Source of the DNA: Salegentibacter salinarum
Lineage (GTDB): Bacteria > Bacteroidota > Bacteroidia > Flavobacteriales > Flavobacteriaceae
Length of the DNA stretch: 64,000 bases
Reading direction: 5' to 3'
Assembly: GCF_900168115.1 (NCBI RefSeq)
Contig: NZ_FUZC01000002.1
Span: 186,001-250,000 of the forward strand
Shown: in pieces, positions 34,625-44,078 of the stretch
How the letters are laid out: each line of letters begins with the position of its first letter
Position numbering within the stretch: the stretch's first letter is position 1
Program-made: the position numbers and the translations under genes
Notes under the pieces: model-generated
What the model saw: the letters and a program-made list of their open reading frames with translations, nothing else
Told to the model about the DNA's origin: nothing
Databases searched by the model: none

Positions 34625-35938
34625 ATGGCAATATATACAAAAGAAGAAGCCAGGCAAATTATGGAAAAAGCATTAAGCTTTTCTACCGCAGATGCCTGTG
34701 TAATTAATATGGGAGGTAGCGAAAGCGGAAATATTCGCTACGCCCGAAATACGGTTTCCACTTCCGGGCACCGCTCTAATCAAACTCTGGCTGTCGAGGC
34801 TAGCTTCGGAAAAAAATCGGGTACGGCTACCGTTGATGAATTTGATGATGAATCGCTGGAAAGCGTGGTCAAAAGAGCCGAAGAACTTGCAAAACTTGCT
34901 CCTGAAAATCCGGAGTTTATGGCGCCGCTTGGTCCGCAAACTTACGATGAATCCATAAGTTTTGTAGATGCTACAGCCAATATCAAGCCTGAATACAGGG
35001 CAGAGGTTGCTGCAAAAAGTATTAACCCTGCTTCTGAAAAGGACGTGACCGCTGCAGGTTTTTTAAATGATTCTTCCGGATTTAGTGCAATGTTAAATTC
35101 CAGCGGTCTATTTGCTTACAATAAATCTACCGATGTGGATTTTACGGTAACCATGAGAACCAACGATGGAACCGGTTCAGGTTGGGTAACCCGTGATTAT
35201 AATGATGTAACTAAATTTGATCCTGCAGAAGCTGCAAAAGTGGCTATAGATAAAGCGGTAATGTCTCGTGAAGCAAGGGCTATAGAACCCGGGAAATACA
35301 CAGTGATTTTAGAACCGGCTGCTTCCGTAGATTTACTTCGGAATATGTCTGGCGCTTTTAACGCCCGTACTGCCGATGAAGGTCGAAGCTTTATGTCTAA
35401 AGACGATGGCACCAAAATGGGAGAAAAGATCGTAGATGAACGCGTTAATATTTGGAGCGATCCGTTACATCCCGATGTGCCAACATCAACCTGGAATGGC
35501 GAAGGAATGCCGCTTAAAAAAATGAAATGGATTGAAAACGGAGTGGTTAAAAACCTAGCTTATAGTCGATACTGGGCCGAGCAGCAGGGTGTAGACCCGG
35601 TACCATTCCCATCTAATTTTATTATGGAAGGTGGCGATGCCTCGCGGGAAGAACTTATTAAAAACACCAAAAGAGGAATCCTGGTCACCAGGTTATGGTA
35701 CATTAGAAGTGTAGACCCGCAAACCTTATTATACACCGGACTGACCCGGGACGGGACTTTTTATATAGAAAACGGAGAAATAAGATACCCGGTGAAAAAC
35801 TTCAGGTTTAATGAAAGCCCGATAATTATGCTGAATAACCTGGAAACCCTGGGTGAACAGGTAAGGATCAACGGAAATTTAATTCCGTATATGAAAGTAA
35901 GGGACTTTACTTTTACCAGTCTTTCAGACGCAGTTTAA
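34625..35938 (+). CDS. tldE: TldE/PmbA-type partner protease subunit
   Basis: A 437-residue TldE-like protein. It has no signal sequence (MAIYTKEEARQIMEKALS), no HExxxH motif, and the family segments RYARNTVSTSGHRSNQTLAVEASFGKKSG, EPGKYTVILEPAASVDLL, FMSKDDGTKMGEKIVDERVN and IIMEGGD-like FIMEGGDASREELI. TldE stabilises and regulates TldD in a heterodimer. The contrast between an apparently exported TldD and a TldE without signal is notable. Tight coupling to tldD supports complex formation. Confidence 0.92.
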   Translation: MAIYTKEEARQIMEKALSFSTADACVINMGGSESGNIRYARNTVSTSGHRSNQTLAVEASFGKKSGTATVDEFDDESLESVVKRAEELAKLAPENPEFMAPLGPQTYDESISFVDATANIKPEYRAEVAAKSINPASEKDVTAAGFLNDSSGFSAMLNSSGLFAYNKSTDVDFTVTMRTNDGTGSGWVTRDYNDVTKFDPAEAAKVAIDKAVMSREARAIEPGKYTVILEPAASVDLLRNMSGAFNARTADEGRSFMSKDDGTKMGEKIVDERVNIWSDPLHPDVPTSTWNGEGMPLKKMKWIENGVVKNLAYSRYWAEQQGVDPVPFPSNFIMEGGDASREELIKNTKRGILVTRLWYIRSVDPQTLLYTGLTRDGTFYIENGEIRYPVKNFRFNESPIIMLNNLETLGEQVRINGNLIPYMKVRDFTFTSLSDAV

Positions 35939-35954
35939 AATGTAGGGGACTTTA

Positions 35955-35993
35955 AAAACTGGTTGTAATGAAATTTTCATTGCAACCAGTTTT
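35955..35993 (+). terminator. Intrinsic terminator behind tldE
   Basis: AAAACTGGTTGTAATGAAA and TTTCATTGCAACCAGTTTT form a long stem with one mismatch, followed by ATTTTTTTG on the plus strand. It lies 17 bp after the tldE stop and closes the tldDE unit. Confidence 0.9.
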
Positions 35994-36037
35994 ATTTTTT
36001 TGCTTTTATCAAATTTGAATATTTGATTTTTTGCAGA

Positions 36038-36102
36038 CCTACAAGGTTTCAAAAACCTTGCAGGAAGTTTAAAAAAGTGTCAGGTCGAGCGCAGTCGAGA
36101 CC
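36038..36102. repeat. Two adjacent hairpin repeats between tldE and the DUF4159 gene
   Basis: CCTACAAGGTTT/AAACCTTGCAGG at 36038-36063 belongs to the same hairpin style as 13218 and 28473. GTCAGGTCGAGCGCAGTCGAGACC at 36079-36102 has the GAGCGCAGTCGAGA core also found at 50684. No gene is seen between 35939 and 36230. Confidence 0.6.
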
Positions 36103-36230
36103 TTAGTTTTAAAGGAATAACATGAATCAAGATTTAGTTTTTTTACATTTCACCATTTTCAGAGTCTAAATAATAAAATAGCATTTTCAAATATTAGTGA
36201 ATTCGTGGCAACAAACATTATACAATAAAA

Positions 36231-36848
36231 ATGAACAGCTTTTTCTTTACCAGGCTTCAATACGAATCAGGAGATTGGGATGTGGATCAAAGGATGCCCT
36301 CCAATTTGCTGAATTCCCTAGTGGAGTACACCACGCTGGAAGTAGATACTAAAGAAAATATTGTTCCCCTTAGTAGTGATGAAATTTTTAAATGCCCCTT
36401 TTGTTATATTTCAGGCCATAAATTAGTGCAGTTTACCACCAAGGAAAGGGAGAATTTTGAAAAGTACATAAGAAATGGCGGCTTCGTTTTTGCCGATGAT
36501 TGCAATCATGATATCGATGGACTTTTCGCCAAATCTTTTGAGCGCCAGATGGAAGAAATATTTGGACCTGGCGAATTGGCAAAGATCCCGAACGACCACG
36601 AAATTTATAATATCTTTTTTGAATTTGAAGACGGTCCGCCAACTACGTCGCAGGAACTGAACGGCTGGGGTGACGACCTGGTTCATGAATATTTAAAGGC
36701 TATTGTTGTAAATGGCAGAATTGGTGTGCTTTACAGTAATAAAGATTACGGGTGTGAATGGGATTATGATTTTAGGAACAAAAGATTTTACAAAATAGAT
36801 AATACCCGGTTTGGGGTGAATATCGTGATGTATGCACTTACATCTTAG
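36231..36848 (+). CDS. DUF4159 domain protein
   Basis: A 205-residue protein matching DUF4159: FFFTRLQYESGDWDVD at the start, PFCYISGHKLVQFTTKERENFEKYIRNGGFVFADDCNHD in the middle (fold like a class I amidotransferase without the catalytic Cys), and GCEWDYDFRNKRFYKIDNTRFGVNIVMYALT at the end. Most relatives have a signal peptide; this one has none, so it is probably cytoplasmic. The family is of unknown function and travels with MoxR and DUF58 genes, as here, 91 bp upstream of moxR. Confidence 0.85.
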   Translation: MNSFFFTRLQYESGDWDVDQRMPSNLLNSLVEYTTLEVDTKENIVPLSSDEIFKCPFCYISGHKLVQFTTKERENFEKYIRNGGFVFADDCNHDIDGLFAKSFERQMEEIFGPGELAKIPNDHEIYNIFFEFEDGPPTTSQELNGWGDDLVHEYLKAIVVNGRIGVLYSNKDYGCEWDYDFRNKRFYKIDNTRFGVNIVMYALTS

Positions 36849-36939
36849 CCAGAAAGATGCTGGAAAAAATAACAAGCAGGCTTTAGATTGTAAGCCTTGG
36901 AAATATCCTCTATGAGGTTAAAATTATATAGATGAAATT

Positions 36940-37956
36940 ATGGATCAGCAATTAGCCGATTTAAACCAGGAAGTAAAAACGCTTACCGGAAAACTTAAAG
37001 ACCTTAAAACCGAGATCGCCAAGGTGATTATCGGGCAGGAAGAAACCGTAGACCAATTGCTTATTACTTTCCTGGCTGGTGGTCACGCACTTCTGGAAGG
37101 TGTTCCCGGTTTAGCGAAAACTCTAATGATACGTAGCCTCTCCCAGGCGATAGATCTCAAATTCAAAAGGATTCAATTTACTCCAGATTTGATGCCGTCA
37201 GACATTATTGGTACCGAAATCCTCGAGGAAGACCATACCACGGGCAAAAAATTCTTCGAATTTAATAAGGGACCAATTTTCGCGAATATTATTCTGGCCG
37301 ATGAGATTAACCGTACGCCCCCAAAAACCCAAGCCGCGCTTTTAGAGGCCATGCAGGAATTTGAGGTAACCTATTCAGGAACCACTTACCAGCTGGAGCG
37401 TCCGTTTTTTATCCTGGCGACCCAAAACCCTATAGAACAATCGGGGACTTTTCCCTTACCGGAAGCGCAGCAAGATCGTTTCCTTTTTTATATAAAAATC
37501 GGTTATCCTACTGAAATCGAAGAAAACCAGATTTTAAAACATACCACAGGTTCTAAAAAAGCAACAATCAAACCCGTGCTTACCGGATCGGAAATTTTAA
37601 GACTTCAGGAACTGGTACGTGAAGTACCCATTAGTGATGAGCTAATTTCTTATGTGAATAAACTTATTCGAGCCACCCGGCCGGAAACCAGCAACAATGA
37701 ATTTGTAAAAGAATGGGTAAGCTGGGGTGCAGGGCCAAGAGCAGGGCAGGCTTTAATTTTAACCGCGAAAGCCAGGGCTTTACAACAGGGCAGACTGGCA
37801 GTAACTCCTGAAGATCTGGAACATTGCGCCTATCCGGTTTTACGCCACCGGGTGATTGTGAATTTTAAGGCGGAGGCAGAAGGAATAACTTCAGATGAGG
37901 TGACTACTGGATTAATGAAATCTATATTTCCGGCAGAAAAAGCGAGAAATAAGTGA
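36940..37956 (+). CDS. MoxR family AAA+ ATPase
   Basis: A 338-residue MoxR ATPase with Walker A-like LLEGVPGLAKTLMIRSL near residues 52-68, Walker B IILADEINRTPPKTQAALLEAMQE, sensor ATQNPIEQSGTFPLPEAQQDRF and a C-terminal lid with WGAGPRAGQALILTAKA. An N-terminal coiled-coil-like stretch (residues 1-25, leucine-rich) precedes it. MoxR ATPases act as chaperones that remodel partners carrying von Willebrand A domains. It overlaps the DUF58 gene by 4 bases (GTGA), and with the three following genes forms a tight operon. Confidence 0.96.
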   Translation: MDQQLADLNQEVKTLTGKLKDLKTEIAKVIIGQEETVDQLLITFLAGGHALLEGVPGLAKTLMIRSLSQAIDLKFKRIQFTPDLMPSDIIGTEILEEDHTTGKKFFEFNKGPIFANIILADEINRTPPKTQAALLEAMQEFEVTYSGTTYQLERPFFILATQNPIEQSGTFPLPEAQQDRFLFYIKIGYPTEIEENQILKHTTGSKKATIKPVLTGSEILRLQELVREVPISDELISYVNKLIRATRPETSNNEFVKEWVSWGAGPRAGQALILTAKARALQQGRLAVTPEDLEHCAYPVLRHRVIVNFKAEAEGITSDEVTTGLMKSIFPAEKARNK

Positions 37957-38849
37957 AGCAGGATTATCGGCAGTTATTAAAACCGGAGGTGATTAACAGC
38001 GTGAGCGGACTTTCTCTTATCGCCAGGGTTATTGTGGACGGTTATCTTTCGGGACTAAACCACAGTCGCCGGCTGGGACCGGGAATGGAATTCAGCCAGT
38101 ACCGCGGTTATGAACCCGGGGACGATATGCGGCTGCTGGACTGGAAAATGCTTGCCCGTTCCGGGAGGTATTACATCAAACAATCTGAGGTAGAAACCAA
38201 TATTTCGGTAAAATTCATTTTAGATGCGAGTAATTCTATGCAGCACCGCGAAGATGGAATTTCCAAAATAGAATATACGCGGGTTTTGGTAGCTTCTTTG
38301 GCGTGGCTAGCCCAAAATCAAGGCGACGCCGTTGGCCTGTTTGCGTTGAACGATCGGGAATTGCACGCACTTTTTCCCCGGGTTCAGAAAAAGCATTTTA
38401 ATCGGTTGCTTCAGGAATTGATCAATATCAAAACCGAAGGAAAATGGCCTAAAGACCCAAAAGCAGCCGAAAAATTACACGATAGGGGCCATAAAGAACT
38501 TATTTTCTTTATTTCAGATCTTCACGAGGAAACTTCCGAATTAACCAATGTGATCACCAAATTGAAAACTCCAAGGAATGAAGTCGTTGTTTTGCATCTG
38601 CTTGGAAAAAACGAAGTGGAGTTTAACCACAAAGGTTCGCTTACTTTTGAAGACCTGGAAACCGGTGCAAGAATGGAGGTAGACGCTAAGGAAGCGCGTT
38701 CGAAATACCTGGAAGCCCTTGAAAAATCGATTAAAACCACCAAAGAAATTATGCTCGCCAACGCGATTAGCTATCAGCTTTTAAGGCTCGACGAACCAAT
38801 TGGTGAAGCGCTGCAATTATTATTGAAGAAACGTAATAATTTAATGTAA
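37953..38849 (+). CDS. DUF58 protein with von Willebrand A-like domain
   Basis: A 298-residue DUF58 protein with a GTG start overlapping the moxR stop. The DUF58 core is GLNHSRRLGPGMEFSQYRGYEPGDDMRLLDWKMLARSGRYYIKQ near residues 35-78, followed by a vWA-like metal site FILDASNSMQHRE (DxSxS variant with Asn). There is no membrane segment, unlike many DUF58 proteins. It probably binds the MoxR ATPase as its co-factor or substrate adaptor. Confidence 0.93.
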   Translation: MKQDYRQLLKPEVINSVSGLSLIARVIVDGYLSGLNHSRRLGPGMEFSQYRGYEPGDDMRLLDWKMLARSGRYYIKQSEVETNISVKFILDASNSMQHREDGISKIEYTRVLVASLAWLAQNQGDAVGLFALNDRELHALFPRVQKKHFNRLLQELINIKTEGKWPKDPKAAEKLHDRGHKELIFFISDLHEETSELTNVITKLKTPRNEVVVLHLLGKNEVEFNHKGSLTFEDLETGARMEVDAKEARSKYLEALEKSIKTTKEIMLANAISYQLLRLDEPIGEALQLLLKKRNNLM

Positions 38850-38850
38850 T

Positions 38851-40104
38851 ATGTTTTTCGTTAATCCTTCATTTTTATGGGCTTTAATAGGACTTGCAGT
38901 TCCGGTAGCGATACATTTATGGAGCAAAAAAGAGGGGAAAACCATAAAAGTTGGCAGCATAAAATTTTTGCAGGAATCTGATTCACAAAAAAGCAGGAGC
39001 ATTAAATTAAACGAACTCTGGTTGCTATTATTGAGGATGCTCATCATTACAATTGTGGGGCTTATTTTAGCCGAACCCCACTTAAATTATAAAGCCGAAA
39101 ATTCGCCCATCACTTATTTGGTAGAATCTTCTTTGCTCTCTTCTTTGGAAGTAAAATCCCTTACCGATAGTTTAAATAATACGGCTGAGTTACGATTTTT
39201 ACAATCTGGATTTCCGGAATATCAACCTGAAATAGAGAATAATTTTTCGGAAACTCCAAGTTACTGGCAGCTTGCTGTAGAGATGCAAACTTTAAAAACC
39301 GATAGTATTGTGGTTTTTACCAATGCTTTTTTGAGTGGGATTAAAGGAAAACGACCGGAAATCAGCAAAAATATTAACTGGATTAACCTAAATCCCGGGG
39401 AGACAGAAAAGAATCGGGTGGGAGCGATAAAAAAAGGGGATAGTTTGGAGCTTATATCAGCGATAAGCGATGCAGAAAGTTTTAGATTTCAGAAAGAAAA
39501 ACAACATACATCTTCTGGAAATCAAGAAAGTGAATTAAAAAATGTTCCTGTTTTAGAAGTGGATCCACTTCAGATAACTATTTATTCCGATGAAGAATTT
39601 CAGGCTGAAAGAAGGTATTTAGAAGCTTCGTTTTTGGCTGTTGGAAAATACCTGGAACAACCAATTGAAATTAGAAGTTTTGAAGAGGATAATTTTAAGC
39701 CTGATTCAGATGAATTTTTAGTTTGGTTGAGCGAAAAACCGGTGCCAAAAACTGAAGGGAAAATTTTAAATTTCCGAAGGGGTACTTTAGCTAATTCATT
39801 AATTGAAACCGGAAATTCCAAAAATGAATACTATTTAACCAATGAATTAAATTCAGAAAATGTTGTTGAAGAGCATTTGGGCGAACAGCTTATACAAATG
39901 CTGGATCTTTATTCTGAAATTGAAAATGTAGCGAATAAATATGACCGCCGGATTATGAATGTGGGCATTTTAAAACCAAATTTTGAAACTGGTTTAGCAC
40001 CGATTAAGAATAAGGAAGGACGGGATATTGTGAAATATTTATGGATACTATTAATAATTTTCATCTTATCAGAAAGAATCCTGGCACGAGTTAGAAAACA
40101 ATGA
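38851..40104 (+). CDS. BatA-domain membrane protein
   Basis: A 417-residue protein whose first 75 residues are the BatA N-terminal pattern: MFFVNPSFLWALIGLAVPVAIHLWSKKEG, KVGSIKFLQ, and WLLLLRMLIITIVGLILAEPHL, giving two membrane segments. A soluble domain of about 310 residues, predicted on the outer side, ends in a third membrane segment YLWILLIIFILSERILARVRKQ. Unlike true BatA it lacks a vWA metal motif. It starts 1 bp after the DUF58 gene and overlaps the next gene by 4 bases. Confidence 0.85.
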   Translation: MFFVNPSFLWALIGLAVPVAIHLWSKKEGKTIKVGSIKFLQESDSQKSRSIKLNELWLLLLRMLIITIVGLILAEPHLNYKAENSPITYLVESSLLSSLEVKSLTDSLNNTAELRFLQSGFPEYQPEIENNFSETPSYWQLAVEMQTLKTDSIVVFTNAFLSGIKGKRPEISKNINWINLNPGETEKNRVGAIKKGDSLELISAISDAESFRFQKEKQHTSSGNQESELKNVPVLEVDPLQITIYSDEEFQAERRYLEASFLAVGKYLEQPIEIRSFEEDNFKPDSDEFLVWLSEKPVPKTEGKILNFRRGTLANSLIETGNSKNEYYLTNELNSENVVEEHLGEQLIQMLDLYSEIENVANKYDRRIMNVGILKPNFETGLAPIKNKEGRDIVKYLWILLIIFILSERILARVRKQ

Positions 40105-42320
40105 GTAAGACCGGAAAAAATATATTAAAAAGATATCAAAAACGCTGGCAGTTTTTGTTATGGCTCGAAGTTTTCCTCTATGCTATTGGTGCTGCATTTT
40201 TTACCTGGTTCCTTTCTTTTAGTTTGCTCCTTAGTATTTTTGCTGCTTTGCTTGTTTTTCTGATTGTTATGGTTTTAGAAAGACCCTGGGAAATCGACAT
40301 AAAAAGAGTAAGCAGGTTTATAGACCGGAAATCGGATAAACTGGAATACAGTAGCGGATTATTACTTCAACCAAGCGGAGATCTTTCCGGATTGGCGAAG
40401 CTTCAGCAGCAAAAAGTCGCAAAAGAAGTCGAAGCCGAAAGCAAGAGAATTCAACCGAAAAATAACCTGAAAACCGCTGCAATTACTTCCGTAGGAATGA
40501 TCGGGATTGGTTTTTGCGCATTTTATTTCGGATTAACCGAGACTTACCTTTTAAAAGATAAAAATATTCCCACCGATGAAATTATAAATTTCAAACCCAC
40601 AGATTCTTCCGGGATTAAAATCGAAACACCAGTTTTAAATGATCAGCAACTAACTATTAGTTATCCTGCTTATACCGGTGTTCCTGCTACCACTACTTCT
40701 AAAATGGATATTAAAGCCGTGGAGGGCTCGCGGGTGAGCTGGAAACTTGGTTTTGAAGGCGGGGTAAATAGCGTTAGCATTGAAAGTATGGGCAAGCGCC
40801 GGACTTTAAAAAAAGATAATGGTGAATATAGCGGAAGTACAGTCTTGGAGAATTCAGGATTTTATAATTTTAGGTTTACCGATACGGCCGGGAGTGCATA
40901 TGTTTCAGATCTTTTTGCGATTGAAGTTATCAAGGATAAAGCACCGATGATTCTTCTGGAAGATTTACAGCAGTTTACTACCTTTAATTATGATGATCGA
41001 AAGCTGATCAATTTTAGTGCTTCCATTACCGACGATTTTGGGGTGGCAGACGCATATATTATCGCCACGGTAAGCAAGGGAACGGGGGAATCGGTAAAGT
41101 TCAGGGAGGAACAATTGAGTTTTGATAATTCGGTAGCCCGCGGAGAGAGGAAGCTGAATTTGACCAAAAATATAGACTTGGATCAAATGGAAATGGAACC
41201 CGGCGATGAGCTCTATTTTTATGTGGAAGCCCGGGATCTTAAACAACCGCAAGCCAATATTGCTCGTAGCGAAACCCATTTTGCTGTGATAAAGGACACT
41301 GTGGATTACGGTCCGGGTGTGGAGGGCGGACTCGGCGTAGACCTAATGCCCGATTATTTCCGTAGTCAGCGGCAATTGATTATCGATACAGAAAAACTGA
41401 TTAGTGAGCGCAGGAAGCTTTCCAAAGAAGAATTTAATGATACCAGCAACGATCTTGGTTTTGATCAAAAAGCACTTCGATTAAAATACGGACAATTTAT
41501 GGGAGATGAAGCTGAAGGCGGTATGGAAAGCGGGGGCGAAACTTTAGAAGAAAATAATGAAGATCCTTTAGCCGATTATACCCACGATCACGATGGTGAT
41601 AATGGGCATAATCTGGTAGAAGAAGAACACGATCACGACAACGGGGAAGAAAATGAAGAAGGGGAAGACCCGCTTGCCGAATACCTTCACGATCACGGTG
41701 ATCCTGAATCTTCAACTTTGTTTACCGATAATTTAAAAAGCAAGTTACGGCAGGCACTGAATATTATGTGGGATGCCGAGCTGTATTTACGACTTTACGA
41801 ACCAGAAAAATCATTGCCATTTCAATATGAAGCTTTGGATCTTATTCAAGAAATAAAAAATAGCGCAAGAATTTATGTGCATCGCATAGGTTTTGATCCG
41901 CCGCCAATTAAAGAAGATGCCCGCTTGTCAGGAGAGCTTGAAGAAGTTGGTAATTTCAGTAAAAAAGAAGAACTAGAAAATCCAGATGAGTATCTTTTTA
42001 TGAGGAACAGTATTTTAAGATTAGAGGAGCTGAAAGATTCAAATTCAGAAATTTCGGAAACCGATCGTGAACTTTTTGAGAAAGCGGGAAATGAGCTGGC
42101 GGAAAAAGCAATAGCTGAACCCGGCAAGTATCTGAATACTTTGCAGCAACTAAAGCAACTTGCCGAAGTGCAGCAGACGGAGCAGGACCTTATATCTGAA
42201 GTGCAAAAAGGTCTAATGCAGGCCCTTCCAAAAGTCAGCCCGGAGCCCGGGAAAAGAAACGGTTTTAGCGACAAATTGAACGATCTACTATTGAAAGAAC
42301 TGGAATTGAATGGACAATAA
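40101..42320 (+). CDS. DUF4175 family membrane protein with His/Asp-rich insert
   Basis: A 739-residue protein. Two membrane segments lie near residues 18-60 and one near 135-155. The large remainder is outside, with beta-rich Ig-like stretches near 185-270 and 280-390 and helical C-terminal region rich in Glu. Between about residues 470 and 535 it has a low-complexity insert with several HDHD- and EEHDHD-type runs, resembling a metal-binding His/Asp cluster. DUF4175 proteins are found beside MoxR and BatA genes in Bacteroidota; function unknown. It overlaps the next gene by 11 bases. Confidence 0.83.
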   Translation: MSKTGKNILKRYQKRWQFLLWLEVFLYAIGAAFFTWFLSFSLLLSIFAALLVFLIVMVLERPWEIDIKRVSRFIDRKSDKLEYSSGLLLQPSGDLSGLAKLQQQKVAKEVEAESKRIQPKNNLKTAAITSVGMIGIGFCAFYFGLTETYLLKDKNIPTDEIINFKPTDSSGIKIETPVLNDQQLTISYPAYTGVPATTTSKMDIKAVEGSRVSWKLGFEGGVNSVSIESMGKRRTLKKDNGEYSGSTVLENSGFYNFRFTDTAGSAYVSDLFAIEVIKDKAPMILLEDLQQFTTFNYDDRKLINFSASITDDFGVADAYIIATVSKGTGESVKFREEQLSFDNSVARGERKLNLTKNIDLDQMEMEPGDELYFYVEARDLKQPQANIARSETHFAVIKDTVDYGPGVEGGLGVDLMPDYFRSQRQLIIDTEKLISERRKLSKEEFNDTSNDLGFDQKALRLKYGQFMGDEAEGGMESGGETLEENNEDPLADYTHDHDGDNGHNLVEEEHDHDNGEENEEGEDPLAEYLHDHGDPESSTLFTDNLKSKLRQALNIMWDAELYLRLYEPEKSLPFQYEALDLIQEIKNSARIYVHRIGFDPPPIKEDARLSGELEEVGNFSKKEELENPDEYLFMRNSILRLEELKDSNSEISETDRELFEKAGNELAEKAIAEPGKYLNTLQQLKQLAEVQQTEQDLISEVQKGLMQALPKVSPEPGKRNGFSDKLNDLLLKELELNGQ

Positions 42321-44052
42321 CATAACATTTTTAAATTCCACCTGGTTCTGGCCGGTGCTTATGTGCTGGCTTCTTCTGATGTTGGTTTTTGTATGGAAAG
42401 AAGTCTCTCAGTCTGGGAAAAAACGATTAATACTGAAAGTTTTCCTGATATTTCTAGCAGTTTCCTCGTTGGCACTAATAGCCATAAAACCGGCAATTCT
42501 AAAGGAAATAAAAGAAGAAAGTTATTTAATTCTTACTGAAAATTTTAAGCAAAAACAGTTAGATAGTTTAAAAAATAAATATCGAAAAATCGAGGTAATT
42601 GATTATCGTAAGAACAAAGTTTTACCGACGCTGGGAAACTCAAAAGAGATCTTTGTTTTGGGAAGCGGAATTAGGGATTATGATCGATGGCAGTTTGAAG
42701 ATTTACCTGTCACTTATTTGCCCGGGGAAACCCCTTCCGGAATTGTAAAACTAAATTTTAAGCAGCAAAAGCAGGTTGGAGATAAGCTGGAATTAAGAGG
42801 TGAATTTTTAGCACCAAAACCCGGAACCCAACTGGTTTTAAAAGATGCCGGTGGGATTTCTGTGGATTCTATTGTATTTACTTTGGAAGAAAATACAAAC
42901 TTTAAACTGTCAACCGATCTAAAAGCAGCGGGAGATTATGTTTTTAATATTGTAGAAAAAGATTCTTTGGGGGAAATTCTTAATCGAAATCCTTTTACGG
43001 TAAAAGTGGATAAAAAAGAAAATTTAAGAATTTTAATCCTGAATTCTTATCCCACTTTTGAAATTAAGTACCTAAAAAACTTTTTAGCAGAATCAGGCCA
43101 CGAACTCGTAGTAAAAAACCGGATTACCACCGGCAGGTTTAAATTCGAATTTTTTAATACCAAAAGAGGGAATTTAGGAAGATTACAGCAATCAAATCTG
43201 GAAGATTTTGAACTGCTTATTTTAGACTCTGGAGCTCTTAGAAACCTTTCATCGGCAGAAAGAAATGCGCTGCAAAATTTGGTCAGGGAAGCAGGATTGG
43301 GAGTTTTGATATTGGGAGAAGCCAATATTTTAAACTCTTTGGGCGATTTTTCGGTTTTTGCATTACAACGGGTGTCAGCTACAGAAGCGGTATTGGATGA
43401 CTTTCCTGAAATTGCGATAGGAAAACAGCCTTATCAATTAAAACCGAAATTTGGTTTAGAAGAAATTCATAGGTCGAATTCTTCGATTTTAAGTGCTTAC
43501 AAACGTTTTGGGCAGGGCAGGATTGGTACTACATTATTAGAAAGCACCTGGCAGCTGCAATTGGAAGGAAAGCAGGAATCTTATCAACAAATCTGGTCTG
43601 AACTTGTAGAACAAATAAGTAAAAGGGAATCTGTAATCGCTTCCTGGCATCAGGAAACTGGATTCGCGTTTAAAGATGAACCCTTTCAGTTTCAGTTGAG
43701 AACTTCAGTAGAAAACCCGAGGGTAAGGGATAAAAATAATTATCTAATTCCGTTAAAACAGGATTTAAATAATTCAGAATTATGGACCGGTAAAACCTAT
43801 CCGCGAGAAACGGGCTGGGAGCAATTAAAAATGGAGCAGGATTCTGCTTCAGTGTTTAATTATTATGTGTACAAGGACAATGACTGGCAGGCTATAAAAT
43901 CTTACCAAACCCTGCAGGAAAACAACAGGTTTTTTCCGCAGAAAATATCAAAAGATTCTGTAGAGAAAACGCCAGTTGCTATTAATCCCTTATGGTTTTT
44001 CGGCTTATTTCTAATTGGGATGGGAGGCTTGTGGTTAGAGCCTAAATTGTAA
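42310..44052 (+). CDS. Large membrane protein with glutamine amidotransferase-like fold, MoxR operon
   Basis: A 580-residue protein with two N-terminal membrane segments (about residues 10-30 and 38-58) and one at the C-terminus (FGLFLIGMGGLWLEPKL). The middle shows NLRILILNSYPTFEIKYLKNFLAESGHEL and LLILDSGALRNLSSAERNALQNLVREAGLGVLILGE, which looks like an amidotransferase-like (DUF4159/BatA-type) alpha/beta domain without catalytic Cys. An Ig-like beta domain probably precedes it. It closes the operon DUF4159-MoxR-DUF58-BatA-DUF4175-this gene. Function unknown; a cell-envelope complex assembled by the MoxR ATPase is likely. Confidence 0.82.
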   Translation: MDNNITFLNSTWFWPVLMCWLLLMLVFVWKEVSQSGKKRLILKVFLIFLAVSSLALIAIKPAILKEIKEESYLILTENFKQKQLDSLKNKYRKIEVIDYRKNKVLPTLGNSKEIFVLGSGIRDYDRWQFEDLPVTYLPGETPSGIVKLNFKQQKQVGDKLELRGEFLAPKPGTQLVLKDAGGISVDSIVFTLEENTNFKLSTDLKAAGDYVFNIVEKDSLGEILNRNPFTVKVDKKENLRILILNSYPTFEIKYLKNFLAESGHELVVKNRITTGRFKFEFFNTKRGNLGRLQQSNLEDFELLILDSGALRNLSSAERNALQNLVREAGLGVLILGEANILNSLGDFSVFALQRVSATEAVLDDFPEIAIGKQPYQLKPKFGLEEIHRSNSSILSAYKRFGQGRIGTTLLESTWQLQLEGKQESYQQIWSELVEQISKRESVIASWHQETGFAFKDEPFQFQLRTSVENPRVRDKNNYLIPLKQDLNNSELWTGKTYPRETGWEQLKMEQDSASVFNYYVYKDNDWQAIKSYQTLQENNRFFPQKISKDSVEKTPVAINPLWFFGLFLIGMGGLWLEPKL

Positions 44053-44078
44053 AGACACCAAATTTCTGCAGAAAAAAA

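Noticed and set aside
41873-42328. Minus-strand Ser/Phe-rich ORF across the end of the DUF4175 gene.
   Set aside because: Its low-complexity Ser/Phe composition mirrors Glu/Lys-rich coding on the other strand; no motif supports it.
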